Shown piece by piece: positions 35,298 to 45,028 of a DNA stretch of 56,352 bases (positions are counted from its first letter, which is position 1; every line of letters starts with the position of its first letter). Under the pieces are notes generated by a model. That model searched no databases and had not been told where the DNA came from. It saw nothing but the letters and a program-made list of their open reading frames with translations. Source of the DNA: Methanobacterium sp. PtaU1.Bin097 (lineage in GTDB: Archaea; Methanobacteriota; Methanobacteria; Methanobacteriales; Methanobacteriaceae); contig MVQY01000180.1 of the NCBI GenBank assembly GCA_002067325.1, forward strand, positions 1 through 56,352. The letters run 5' to 3'. The position numbers and the translations under genes are program-made.

Positions 35298-35335
35298 TGA
35301 TTCAAATATACACCCTGATTCAAATGATACACCCC
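35298..35335. repeat. 18-bp near-perfect tandem duplication at a start codon
   Basis: TGATTCAAAT followed by ATACACCC (35298-35315) is repeated as TGATTCAAAT followed by GATACACCCC (35316-35335). The second copy contains the ATG of the carbonic anhydrase gene; in the first copy the same place reads ATATA. Confidence 0.7.
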
Positions 35336-35791
35336 ACCGTTATAATATTAAATGGCTCACATGTACTGGGAAAGGTGAACATAGGCAGTCACTCATCAGT
35401 ATGGTATAATGCAGTTTTAAGAGGAGACATAGAACCTATTGACATAGGGGACTACTCTAATATCCAGGATAACTGTGTGTTACATTCATCCAGAGGTTTC
35501 CCCGTCCAGATAGGATCCTATGTCTCGGTGGGACATGCAGCGGTGTTACACGGTACCATGGTAGAGGATAACTGTCTCATCGGTATGAACTCCACCCTCA
35601 TGAACGGGAGTGTTATCGGAGAAAACAGTATAGTGGGGGCGGGTGCCGTGGTTACCGAGGGTAAGAAATACCCACCGGAAAGCCTGATACTGGGCATGCC
35701 TGCCAAGGTAATTCGGACTCTGGAACCCCATGAGATTGGACTCATAAAGGATAACGCAGTTAAATATGCTGAACTGGCAGATAGGCAGTGA
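35324..35791 (+). CDS. Gamma-class carbonic anhydrase family protein
   Basis: 155 residues from ATG 35324 (MIHPTVII), the usual N-terminus; an ATG at 35273 would add an odd hydrophobic extension. Hexapeptide-repeat beta-helix with the three zinc histidines in family positions: H54 (CVLHSS), H71 and H76 (VGHAAVLHG). The acidic loop of true Cam is absent, as in CamH/YrdA proteins, so activity as carbonic anhydrase is likely but not certain. It follows glmU on the same strand. Confidence 0.85.
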   Translation: MIHPTVIILNGSHVLGKVNIGSHSSVWYNAVLRGDIEPIDIGDYSNIQDNCVLHSSRGFPVQIGSYVSVGHAAVLHGTMVEDNCLIGMNSTLMNGSVIGENSIVGAGAVVTEGKKYPPESLILGMPAKVIRTLEPHEIGLIKDNAVKYAELADRQ

Positions 35792-35881
35792 AAATTTTCA
35801 TTTAATACGTGAATTATGGATAGATTAAATAAAATAGATCATTTTAATTGTAAATAATCATTTTTTAATTCGGTGAATGAT

Positions 35882-36982
35882 ATGGTAAAAATTAAGAAAA
35901 TGGTAGAAGAACTGGACCCCTACGTTCCGGGTAGATCTATAAAGGAAATAGCTGAAGAGTACGGTCTGAACCCGGATAAAATAATCAAGCTGGGATCCAA
36001 TGAAAACCCCCTGGGACCATCCCCCCAGGCAGTTGAAGCGGTGAATGAGGAATCAAAATTAATGCACAGATATCCAGAAGTAGGACTGAAAGAATTAACC
36101 AGCCTTGTAGCCTTATATTCCGGTGTATCTCCTTCCCAGGTTATTTTGGGCGGCGACGGTGCCGATGAGATACTGGATGTCCTGGGGAAAACCTTGATCG
36201 AATCGGGAGACGAGTTTATCGTCCCCATACCCTCTTATATGTACTATGAATTCACCTTGAAGATCCATGGAGGAGTTCCCGTGTACGCCAGCTGGGATCT
36301 GCCAGAGAATGTTTTAAACGTTGACTCTGTACTGGATGCTATAACCCCCCGTACCCGTATGATTTTCCTGTGCACACCCAACAACCCCACAGGGGCCCTC
36401 ATTGACAAAGAGGATATCAAAACCATTTTAGAAAACACCGATGCCCTGGTAGTGGTGGATGAAGCCTACTTCGAATTTTCTGGAGTAAACAACGTGGATT
36501 TACTGGCAGGCTATGACAACCTGTTCATACTGCGTACCTTCTCCAAGATACTGGGCCTGGCCGGTATGAGAATCGGCTACGGACTGGGCAACCCAGAATT
36601 TATAGGGTACATGAAGCGGGTTAAACCAGTTTTCAGCCTCACCCGTCTATCCCAGGTTGCAGCGGTAGCCTCCATAAATGATAAGGGATATATAGAAAAA
36701 TCCACGTCATTTTCTGTAGAAAGCAGGGATTATCTCTACGAAGAATTATCCAAAATATCCCAGCTGGATGTATTTGAGTCAAAGGCAAACTATATGTTGG
36801 TTGATGTGCGGAAAACAGGGATGACCTCCCAGACCCTGGCCGAAGAACTTTTAAAGAGGGGAGTTATAGTCCGGGACTGCCGTTCATTCCATGGACTGGA
36901 CGACTACTGGATCAGGGTCAGCGTGGGTACGTTAGAGGAAGATGAAAGATTTATAGATGTTTTAAAGCAGGTAATTGGTTAA
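35882..36982 (+). CDS. hisC: Histidinol-phosphate aminotransferase
   Basis: 366 residues, PLP-dependent class I/II aminotransferase for histidine synthesis. It has LGSNENPLGPSP near the N-terminus (substrate-binding in HisC), GDGADEIL, CTPNNPTGALI, VVDEAYFEF and the PLP lysine in RTFSKILGLAGMRIGY; the C-terminal arginine is in DYWIRVSVG. ATG at 35882 is chosen with GGTGA upstream; a GTG nine bases earlier is inside that site. Spacing to the downstream radical SAM gene is 33 nt. Confidence 0.93.
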   Translation: MVKIKKMVEELDPYVPGRSIKEIAEEYGLNPDKIIKLGSNENPLGPSPQAVEAVNEESKLMHRYPEVGLKELTSLVALYSGVSPSQVILGGDGADEILDVLGKTLIESGDEFIVPIPSYMYYEFTLKIHGGVPVYASWDLPENVLNVDSVLDAITPRTRMIFLCTPNNPTGALIDKEDIKTILENTDALVVVDEAYFEFSGVNNVDLLAGYDNLFILRTFSKILGLAGMRIGYGLGNPEFIGYMKRVKPVFSLTRLSQVAAVASINDKGYIEKSTSFSVESRDYLYEELSKISQLDVFESKANYMLVDVRKTGMTSQTLAEELLKRGVIVRDCRSFHGLDDYWIRVSVGTLEEDERFIDVLKQVIG

Positions 36983-37015
36983 AATGTCGTTATCAACTAT
37001 TAGAGGTATCTAAAC

Positions 37016-37717
37016 ATGATCATCGGTGGCATGTTAATTTCCTCTGTGGAATATCCCGGAAAAATTTCCCTGGTACTTTTCACTGGAGGATGTATTTTAA
37101 GATGTCCCTACTGCCACAACCCCGAACTTATAAGTGGTGGTGAAGAGGTGGATCTGGATGAAATAAAATTAAAAATCCAGGACTCCCTGAACTTCATAGA
37201 CAGCCTGGTTATAACTGGAGGAGAACCATTAGTCCAGTTTGAAGATCTTAAGGAACTCTTAAACTACCTGAAAGATACTGAGTTAAAAATCAAACTGGAT
37301 ACCAATGGCTGTTACCCAGAGAGGCTGGAGGAAATAATCCACCTGGTAGACTACGTTGCACTGGATGTTAAAGCCCCAGCTAATAAGTATGAAGAGATAA
37401 CAGGTGCCTCAATATGGGATGATGTTAAAAAGAGTATGGAGATAGTCCGAAAGTCTCCAAACACTTTCCTAGAGTGCAGAACCACCTACGTGCCCGGTCT
37501 TTTAGATAAAGGGGATATCCAGGAAATTGTCAAAGATACTAAATGTGATCTATATACCATTCAACAGTTCAGGAACCGGGTTGTTTTAGATGAAAAACTA
37601 AAGAACACTCCCAGTCCATCCCGTGATGAACTCTTGGAGATTGCAAGGGAGATCAAATCATCTATACCCCGGGTTAAAATAAAAACCGGCGAATTTGGAG
37701 AGGAAATAATCGAATAA
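37016..37717 (+). CDS. Anaerobic ribonucleotide reductase activating-type radical SAM protein
   Basis: 233 residues. The radical SAM motif C26-x3-C30-x2-C33 (GGCILRCPYCHN) comes after EYPGKISLVLFTGG, the N-terminus typical of NrdG2-like activases, followed by TGGEPL for SAM binding. It would generate the glycyl radical of class III ribonucleotide reductase, but nrdD is not in the window and other substrates are possible. GAGGTATC precedes the ATG. Confidence 0.85.
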   Translation: MIIGGMLISSVEYPGKISLVLFTGGCILRCPYCHNPELISGGEEVDLDEIKLKIQDSLNFIDSLVITGGEPLVQFEDLKELLNYLKDTELKIKLDTNGCYPERLEEIIHLVDYVALDVKAPANKYEEITGASIWDDVKKSMEIVRKSPNTFLECRTTYVPGLLDKGDIQEIVKDTKCDLYTIQQFRNRVVLDEKLKNTPSPSRDELLEIAREIKSSIPRVKIKTGEFGEEIIE

Positions 37718-37792
37718 TAAATTTAATATCACCTGTTCTATCCAGAAATCAAAAAAGTTTACCCAAAAAAAGTTTTACAGGAGGTTCCCCCC

Positions 37793-38929
37793 ATACCAAT
37801 CCTACTATTTGGAAGCGACCACATAGACCTTATAACCGGTAAAAAAACCACCACCATCAGGAAATTATGGAAGAAACCCCTTAAAGTAGGTGACACACTC
37901 CACTGTTACTGGAACCTTGTCTCCAAGGAGCGCCGGAAGCTTTTTGAGGCGGAAATTACCGATGTTGAGGTAATAAATTACATCCATCTAAAGAACAACG
38001 ATGAACTGGCACGAGAAGAAGGTTACAGTGATGCTAAGGAACTCCGAAAAGAATTCCGCAGATTATACCCTGATGTAGATGATGATACCAAGTTCCAGAT
38101 AATAAGATTCCGCAAACTACCCATAGAAGAGTGGGAAGGTCAAAAAATTGATGAAAAGGCCATGGTAACCAAGAGGGCGGATATTCTTTTTGATGTGGGT
38201 AAATTTGAAGATTCTGTGCTGTGTTATACAGCAGCACTCCGTTTTGACCCTGACGATATTTACCTCTTAAACCGTAAGGGAGACAACCTCTCCAGACTGG
38301 GCCGCTTCCAGGAAGCACTGGAATGCTATGACAAGGCCCTTAAAAATGATCCAGAAAACGAATACATCTGGAACAATAAGGCCATAGCTCTTTTAAACTC
38401 AAACAAACCCGATGAGGCACTTGAAGCCAGTGATACAGCCTTGAATTTAAATCCCGAAAATGAGGTGGTGCTTTACTGGAGAGGATTTATCCTGGAGATG
38501 CTGAGAAGGTACAAACAGGCCCTGGCCTGCTATGACAAGCTCCTGGAGATCAACCCCGATGATCCCGATGTATGGAATGCCCGGGGGAACATATTAACCG
38601 AGATGGACCGGTCAGAGGAAGCACTGAAATCCTATGATAAAAGCCTGGAATTATGTCTCGATGAGGCCATGGAAATGGATCCGTCCACCTGGAACCGTAA
38701 AGGAAATGCATTGATGGAGTTATCCAGATTCGATGAAGCAGTAAATTGTTATGATGAAGCACTGGCCCTGGACCCGGAAAATGATGTAATTTTAAGTAAC
38801 AAGGGTGTGGCCCTTATTGAACTGGGCCGTTTTGAAGAGGCCATGGAAGCTTTCAAAAAAGCGTTGATGATCAACCCGTCTAATGAGGATGCGAGGATAT
38901 TGAGGGACGAGTGTTTGGAGAATTTGTAA
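37793..38929 (+). CDS. ASCH domain-TPR repeat fusion, apparent AUA start
   Basis: 378 residues if translation starts at ATA 37793. Residues 1-120 form an ASCH domain (RNA-binding PUA-like): LLFGSDHIDLITGKKTTTIRKLW with the GxKxxTxR motif, then VGDTLHCYW. From about residue 125 to the end are about seven TPR units, mostly with a YDKAL/YDEAL helix end and NPE/DPE turns, forming a protein-binding scaffold. AGGAGGT (37779-37785) lies 7 nt before the ATA. From the in-frame stop at 37724 to ATG 38162 there is no ATG, GTG or TTG. Alternatives are a TPR-only protein from 38162, or a mutated or miscalled ATG. Codon use is normal throughout. Confidence 0.7.
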   Translation: MPILLFGSDHIDLITGKKTTTIRKLWKKPLKVGDTLHCYWNLVSKERRKLFEAEITDVEVINYIHLKNNDELAREEGYSDAKELRKEFRRLYPDVDDDTKFQIIRFRKLPIEEWEGQKIDEKAMVTKRADILFDVGKFEDSVLCYTAALRFDPDDIYLLNRKGDNLSRLGRFQEALECYDKALKNDPENEYIWNNKAIALLNSNKPDEALEASDTALNLNPENEVVLYWRGFILEMLRRYKQALACYDKLLEINPDDPDVWNARGNILTEMDRSEEALKSYDKSLELCLDEAMEMDPSTWNRKGNALMELSRFDEAVNCYDEALALDPENDVILSNKGVALIELGRFEEAMEAFKKALMINPSNEDARILRDECLENL

Positions 38930-38966
38930 GGGAAAAAAGAGTTTGGAGAATTTATGGGGAAAAAGA
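38913..38966. repeat. 28-bp imperfect tandem repeat at the end of the TPR gene
   Basis: GTTTGGAGAATTT occurs at 38913-38925 (the last codons of the TPR gene) and 38941-38953, each followed by a G-rich then A-rich stretch (GGGAAAAA). The A-rich parts are T-runs on the minus strand, after the stop of the convergent DUF1284 gene, and may act as its terminator. Confidence 0.55.
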
Positions 38967-38993
38967 GTATTTCAGGGAATTTAATGAAGAAAT

Positions 38994-39434
38994 TTAATAA
39001 TCCACTTCTAACTTAGATCGATACAACAGACATTTATCCTTCCAGGAACACTCCCCGCATACGTCCCGGAGGTCGTGGATATTCCATGCCTTTACCTGTG
39101 ACAGTAACTTTTGTACAGGTTCTATCGCACCTACTTCTAGATCCAATTTTTCAATGACTTTTAGATCCATATCACGTATAGTGGGAGATGAATATTTATC
39201 ACAACACCCCTCCTCCAGGTGGGGGCATTTCTGGCAGATGATATCTGCATCTGCCACCAATTTCAAGCTAGAATAGGGATTAGATTCCAGATGGTTGATT
39301 ATTTCTTCCAGGTTACGTTGAAAATCCCGGCTGTAACCATAGCCCTGAAAGCCCTGCATGCATAGCAAGTGATGGGCCCTTATTTCTAAAGCTTTAGAAG
39401 ATCCAATTCCTGGAATCACCGGTCTCTTCCCCAT
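38994..39434 (-). CDS. DUF1284 family protein
   Basis: 146 residues. LEIRAHHLLCMQGFQGYGYS near residue 17 is the DUF1284 hallmark, and two cysteine groups follow: CQKCPHLEEGCC and CGECSWKDKC, which probably bind an Fe-S cluster. The family is found in methanogens and clostridia, and its role is unknown. Its start overlaps the end of bioY by 41 nt, in another frame, so the two are translationally linked. Confidence 0.82.
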   Translation of the reverse strand: MGKRPVIPGIGSSKALEIRAHHLLCMQGFQGYGYSRDFQRNLEEIINHLESNPYSSLKLVADADIICQKCPHLEEGCCDKYSSPTIRDMDLKVIEKLDLEVGAIEPVQKLLSQVKAWNIHDLRDVCGECSWKDKCLLYRSKLEVDY

Positions 39435-40050
39435 TTATACCCTGTTTTGGTGTTATCACTTTTGTAAGAGCTGCTGCCCCACCAATCTTAAGCAGATCCC
39501 CTGCTATAAATGGTATGGCACCCATTAAAAGTAGTTCCCAGATTCCTGGCGCGACTCCAGTTGCTGATTGGGTCCATATGCTCAGTTGAATTAATCCCGG
39601 GGTGTATAGGAGTACGAAGTTGGCAAAGAGCATCAATCCCAGCATAGGGAGGAATTTACGGGACTGGACATACCTATCCACGAAGTAACCAAGGAAAAGT
39701 GCAGCTAATATGAATCCTATTAGGTAACCACCACTTGCACTCAGGAGTGCTTCTATTCCTCCGGACATCCCTGCTAACCAGGGGACTCCCAGTAATCCTA
39801 CTGCGAGGTATATCAGCATGCTTATTCCACCCCAGTATCTTCCCAGGAAAATACCGGCCATTAAAACGGCAAAAGTTTGGAGTGTGATTGGCACCGGTGT
39901 CCAAGGTAGTGGTATTACCACCTGGGCCATGATACCAGTAAAACAGGCCACTAAAAATGCTAAAACAACCTTATTAGCCAGTGAAGTGTTAGAACGCCAT
40001 TTAAATAAACTGTACCTTTTTTCGAAATAGTTATTCATGCTTATTTCCAT
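39394..40050 (-). CDS. bioY: Biotin transporter BioY
   Basis: 218 residues, six membrane helices. It is the substrate-binding (S) component of a biotin ECF transporter. Family segments: MAQVVIPLPWTPVPITLQTFAVLMAG, LGRYWGGISMLIYLAVGLLGVPWLAG, GGYLIGFILAA and the end PFIAGDLLKIGGAAAL. The partner ATPase and EcfT genes are not nearby; BioY can work alone in some organisms. GGAGGATT precedes the ATG. The roughly 220 bp upstream are AT-rich and show no clear operator. Confidence 0.92.
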   Translation of the reverse strand: MEISMNNYFEKRYSLFKWRSNTSLANKVVLAFLVACFTGIMAQVVIPLPWTPVPITLQTFAVLMAGIFLGRYWGGISMLIYLAVGLLGVPWLAGMSGGIEALLSASGGYLIGFILAALFLGYFVDRYVQSRKFLPMLGLMLFANFVLLYTPGLIQLSIWTQSATGVAPGIWELLLMGAIPFIAGDLLKIGGAAALTKVITPKQGINGEETGDSRNWIF

Positions 40051-40272
40051 TTATAATCCTCCATATCCCTCAATTAAGCGTATGATGTAGATATTACTCA
40101 CAACAATCTATCTACAAATTCAAACGATATTCTTAATCAAATAAAAAAGCTAAAAAGTGTAACCCATTTGATTAGTTCCTTTACTAGATATGTCAAAATA
40201 ATATTTATATTCATATGATATCTGATTTTAATTGAAAAAAATTTAGCCATAAAAACAGAGATTGAATGAATT

Positions 40273-41214
40273 TTAACCAAGCTTGGCCCGGTCATAGACA
40301 TTTTTAAGAGTGTTCATATCCACACTGGTATATATCTGGGTGGTGGAAAGATTAGAATGTCCCAGAAGCTGCTGGATAGCCCGGATATCCACCCCATTTT
40401 TAAGGAGGTGAGTGGCGAATGAATGCCGTAATATATGGGGTGTCACCTTCTTTTTAATACCGGCCACACGGGCATAGTCCTTGATCATCATCTGTACGTA
40501 GCGGGGAGTGAGATGTTCATAGTTACGGTTTATGAAGAGGTATTCACTGTCATCATCCCTTTGCGCCAGGTAATCCTCAATTAACACCTTGGTATTATCA
40601 TCAAATAAGACTATACGGTCTTTTTCTCCTTTTCCCCGGATCCTTATGGTCCTATCATGCAGATCCACACTGTCAATACGTAGGGTGACCAGTTCAGAGA
40701 CCCTGAGACCTGAAGAATATAACAAGGCCAGGATTAGTTTATTTCTCCGTCTTAAAAATTCGGCATGGGCAGTGGGCGGGTCTATGGTCTGATAGTCATC
40801 TAAAGCATTGATCAATCGTCGCACTTCATCTTCATTCAATGATTTAGGAAGTGACTTGGTTCTTTTAGGGGTTTTAACATCCTTAAGAACCCCTATGCCA
40901 CTGAATTCAAAGAATTTCTTCAAGACCACGGTTACCAGGTAGATGTAGTTCTGGGACACTTTCTTATCCCTTTTAAGGTAAACTATGTACTTCTTGAATG
41001 TCCTTAAAATCAGTCCCTCATCGTATATTTCCTTACCATTCTTCAGGTACTTGTAAAAATTGTTGATAATTGATTTGTAAGTCTTAATTGTATTTAGGGA
41101 GTAGTTTCTTATCTCTAATTCGAAAAGGTAATCTTCCAACTTTTCCGGGAAATTAAAAACTTCCAGAATATTTTTCCGGTCACTATACTCGTCACCGGCG
41201 ATTACATCTTGCAA
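40273..41214 (-). CDS. xerA: Tyrosine recombinase XerA
   Basis: 313 residues with an N-terminal SAM-like core-binding domain (about 24-115) and a C-terminal catalytic domain. Catalytic residues are all present: R171, K196/K198 region (GKGEKDR), H260, R263, H286 and the nucleophile Y295. Length and the tail after the tyrosine fit the archaeal XerA used to resolve chromosome dimers, not a phage or plasmid integrase. The start is TTG with GGTGA about 10 nt upstream. It is next to the CRISPR block, but I see no att-like duplication. Confidence 0.88.
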   Translation of the reverse strand: MQDVIAGDEYSDRKNILEVFNFPEKLEDYLFELEIRNYSLNTIKTYKSIINNFYKYLKNGKEIYDEGLILRTFKKYIVYLKRDKKVSQNYIYLVTVVLKKFFEFSGIGVLKDVKTPKRTKSLPKSLNEDEVRRLINALDDYQTIDPPTAHAEFLRRRNKLILALLYSSGLRVSELVTLRIDSVDLHDRTIRIRGKGEKDRIVLFDDNTKVLIEDYLAQRDDDSEYLFINRNYEHLTPRYVQMMIKDYARVAGIKKKVTPHILRHSFATHLLKNGVDIRAIQQLLGHSNLSTTQIYTSVDMNTLKNVYDRAKLG

Positions 41215-41557
41215 TTAGTTCTTCACCCACAAAGTTTAACTCTATACCACAAAGTTAGGAATTTAGTTCTTAAAATATATTTTTTTAAAGACCTATATTA
41301 ATATTCTGGTAATTCGAGCAACTAAATGTTAAAATCAACTCACAAATTTTTCTAAAAAATAAAAAGCAGATTTAATTTGATGAAAAAAATTTTATTAATC
41401 CTAAAATATCTGATTAACCCGTGTTTTTTACAAATATTATATATGAATAAATAAAAATCATAAACATTTATATACTACTTATGTACAATTATTTTTGAAG
41501 TTAGCATATAGTATAAATTTAAATATTCAAAATGTTAACTAATTTATGATGTAAATT
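41215..41557. other. Divergent promoter region between xerA and the cas genes
   Basis: 343 bp, very AT-rich. Near xerA, CCACAAAGTT occurs twice (41227-41236 and 41247-41256), 20 bp apart. On the plus strand TATA-like sequences are at about 41467-41475 (TTTATATAC) and 41511-41525 in front of cas6. No CRISPR repeat, leader-repeat junction or short gene was found. Confidence 0.5.
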
Positions 41558-42300
<743 letters not shown>

Positions 42301-42304
<4 letters not shown>

Positions 42305-43962
42305 AAGAAATAACATTTTATTCTACAAATAATGCTTGGGTCAATAATGGTCTTGTAGCCATGGCTCAAATCATGCGAAATTATGATAAAAAAGTTGAAA
42401 TTATTTGGTCGGATGATAGCATCTCATTCAAATCACTGGAAAAGCCAGTGACAGATTATATCGCCCAAGCAATGCAAACATTAGCTGGAAAAGGAACTTA
42501 CAATTTTTCAACAGCTTTTAAATTACTCAATAATAGTAATGAAATTGGATCTAGTTATCAACCTCCTAAAGAATATCCTACCCACAAAGGGGAATCTAAA
42601 GGAGAAAGCATTGAAATAACTGATAATGAAAGAGAATTTTTGAGAAAAAATAAGATTACAGATAATAAAAAGAAACAACAAGTATGGAAAATGAGAATGA
42701 GCTATTTTGGAACTGAAAAAAATTATTTGGATATTGGATTAAACTTTAAAAACCATAGTACTTTCAAAAAGCTGGTTTCTTATGAAGCAGGTAGAAATAC
42801 ATGTTCCTTATGTGGAGTTACATCTAAAACGTTGATAGATTTGACTCAATCATTTAACCCTATTTTTGGTGAACACCATAACAACGAACCAGAGGGGATT
42901 AGTTCGGATATTAGAAAAAAGAGTAAAATCTGCCCTAAATGTGCAACTTTATGTTATTTTGCGGTATTTGATTATTATATCCCATTTTATAGAACTAAGG
43001 GGAATAAAGGGAAATCTTATCTTTCAATACCTAATACCATGGGACTAGAAATTTTAAGGAAAATATTCAATAATCTTTCCTTAAAAGGACAATTCATAGA
43101 TTTTTCCGATGCTTCCTGCACCTCTTATGGTACAAACATAAAGAATTTACCAGTAACATCAAATTCAGCTTCGTTACTCACTTTGTTACATAATATAAAA
43201 AACGAATACCACTCTGAAGAGGATGTCAAAGAGTTGAACATGTCTTTTGAACCCATCCAAAAAGAAGAATTTAAGGAAATTAGTGAATGGTTAATTATCT
43301 CTTCAAATTATCGAATTACTCATATTAACTCTGATGAAAAAGTGTATGACATTTTAGAGCCTTTTAAAGATAAAAATAATCCAGATGTTTATTTGGTTCC
43401 ACACTTCCTAAAAAGTTTCTCATTTGACAAATTTAACGAAAACGAAGTTGAAAAATTCTTTAATGGAATTTTAACCCTCGATCCTAAAAAGATTTCAGAT
43501 GGTCTCTTTAGAATAGCTAAGGAAAGTATTTCAAATATTAACAAAATGTGGGTTAATTACCATACTCAGAACAGTTCACCACTCTATCTTTTTACAGAAA
43601 TATTTTTAGAAAAAATTATGGGAGAATCTACTATGTTGGAGGATAATTTAAAAGATGCTTGTAAAAGTATTGGAAAAACAATTGGCAAAGGTTTCAGTGA
43701 AGATGTAGGAATGTTAACTAAATTTGCTTATTCTTCAGGACCAGATGAGTTTAAAAAAGCTATGGAAGATGCTTCATTCAGATTAGCTAAGATCAGTGCC
43801 CTAGATAATAATAAAAGTTTCTATTTAGATGCTAATCATCTTGAAACTCTGATGAATTCCATTGATCAAAACAATTTCAGCGACATGAAGACTTATTTTG
43901 TTTCCTTTATGAGCGCATATGTGCTATCTGAAAACTACCGGAAAAAAACAAAAAAGGAATAG
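42301..43962 (+). CDS. cas8b: Type I-B Cascade large subunit Cas8 (Cst1-type)
   Basis: 553 residues. Two CxxC pairs (C168/C171 in NTCSLCG and C211/C214 in ICPKC) form the zinc finger that gave the CXXC-CXXC (Cst1) family its name. The rest is divergent and alpha-helical toward the C-terminus, like other large subunits that recognise the PAM. Position between cas6 and cas7 agrees with type I-B of the Tneap kind. The product has no nuclease motif. ATG overlaps the cas6 stop, so translation is coupled. Confidence 0.85.
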
Positions 43963-43974
43963 GGGAATTTGAAA

Positions 43975-45027
43975 ATGGATGAAAAATGCGTAATTGCAAC
44001 TTGGTTGTTTAAAACAGATCTATCAAACATGAATGCTGGAGAAGGGAGTACTAATCTAAAAGAACTAAAAACATACAATAATGGTCTGCCTTACATCTCA
44101 GGTCAATCTGTAAGGCATGCTTTAAGGAAAGCCATACAAAGAGAGAACCCAGGAGCTTTTAAATGCACCCCTGAGTTCCCATGTGGTCAAATTGATGAAT
44201 GTTGGCTTTGTGACATGTTTGGCTATTTACTTCCTAAAGAAGGGGCAAAAAGATGGAGTCCAATTAAAGCTTCACCAGCAATGGGACAAATTCGTAGCTC
44301 GGTAACCACTGACCTGATATTTAGAATGGTTCAAGATATTGAATGTCCAAAATGCCATGAAAAGATATATCCATTGGCTGCTAGAGGAAAAAGCGAAGAA
44401 GGTTCAGTTAAAGATAAAAATATAAAGCAGGGGAATAAATTAAACTGTCCTAAATGTAACGAAGAATTTGAAGCACCATATGACATAAGACAGGCTTTAG
44501 CTTACAAACAGTTAACAGATAACATTTATAGGGCCAATATATCACTTGATATAGGTGCACTTGGAGTAGATGAAATTCCAAAAATTGTTGGTGGAGGAAA
44601 AGATGCCAAAATGGATGGTATGAACTATAAAACAAGATATGATGATAATGAGAGGAAAAAAAGGGCCACTTCAGTGTTAAATGCAATATCTAATATAAGT
44701 GATTTTGCAAATCAAAGTAGAGAAATGACCAATGCCTCTCCTGATGTTGTATTGATAAGTGTCCAGAAAGAATACAACCATAAACTCTCCTCTGCTTTAA
44801 GAATGGATGAAGAAGGTAATATTGACAAGAATACTTTCGAAGATGTTCTGAATGATTGTCTTGCACTACCAAATACTAAAATATTTGCAGGAATGATTTC
44901 AGGAATTATCAACAATGAATCTGATATTAAAGAAGTACTCAATAATCTTGAAGAAAATAATCTTGAGATTTCTGGGACTCCTAGACAAGCCATAGATGCA
45001 GCAATTAAACATTTAAATGGGGATTAA
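43975..45027 (+). CDS. cas7: Type I-B Cascade backbone Cas7 (Cst2/DevR-type) with zinc-ribbon insert
   Basis: About 350 residues. The N-terminal RAMP-like part has FKTDLSNMNAGEGSTN and LPYISGQSVRHALRKAI, typical of DevR/Cst2 Cas7, followed by CGQIDECWLCDMFGYL. A segment from about residue 123 to 162 contains CPKC ... CPKC, a zinc ribbon inserted in the fold. Cas7 multimerises along the crRNA. ATG 43975 is preferred over TTG 43969. Only 1 nt separates its stop codon from the preferred cas5 start. Confidence 0.88.
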   Translation: MDEKCVIATWLFKTDLSNMNAGEGSTNLKELKTYNNGLPYISGQSVRHALRKAIQRENPGAFKCTPEFPCGQIDECWLCDMFGYLLPKEGAKRWSPIKASPAMGQIRSSVTTDLIFRMVQDIECPKCHEKIYPLAARGKSEEGSVKDKNIKQGNKLNCPKCNEEFEAPYDIRQALAYKQLTDNIYRANISLDIGALGVDEIPKIVGGGKDAKMDGMNYKTRYDDNERKKRATSVLNAISNISDFANQSREMTNASPDVVLISVQKEYNHKLSSALRMDEEGNIDKNTFEDVLNDCLALPNTKIFAGMISGIINNESDIKEVLNNLEENNLEISGTPRQAIDAAIKHLNGD

Positions 45028-45028
45028 A

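Noticed and set aside
40273..41214. Tyrosine recombinase as integrase of a CRISPR-carrying element
   Set aside because: The sequence and length fit chromosomal XerA, and no attachment-site duplication or tRNA target is visible at either side.
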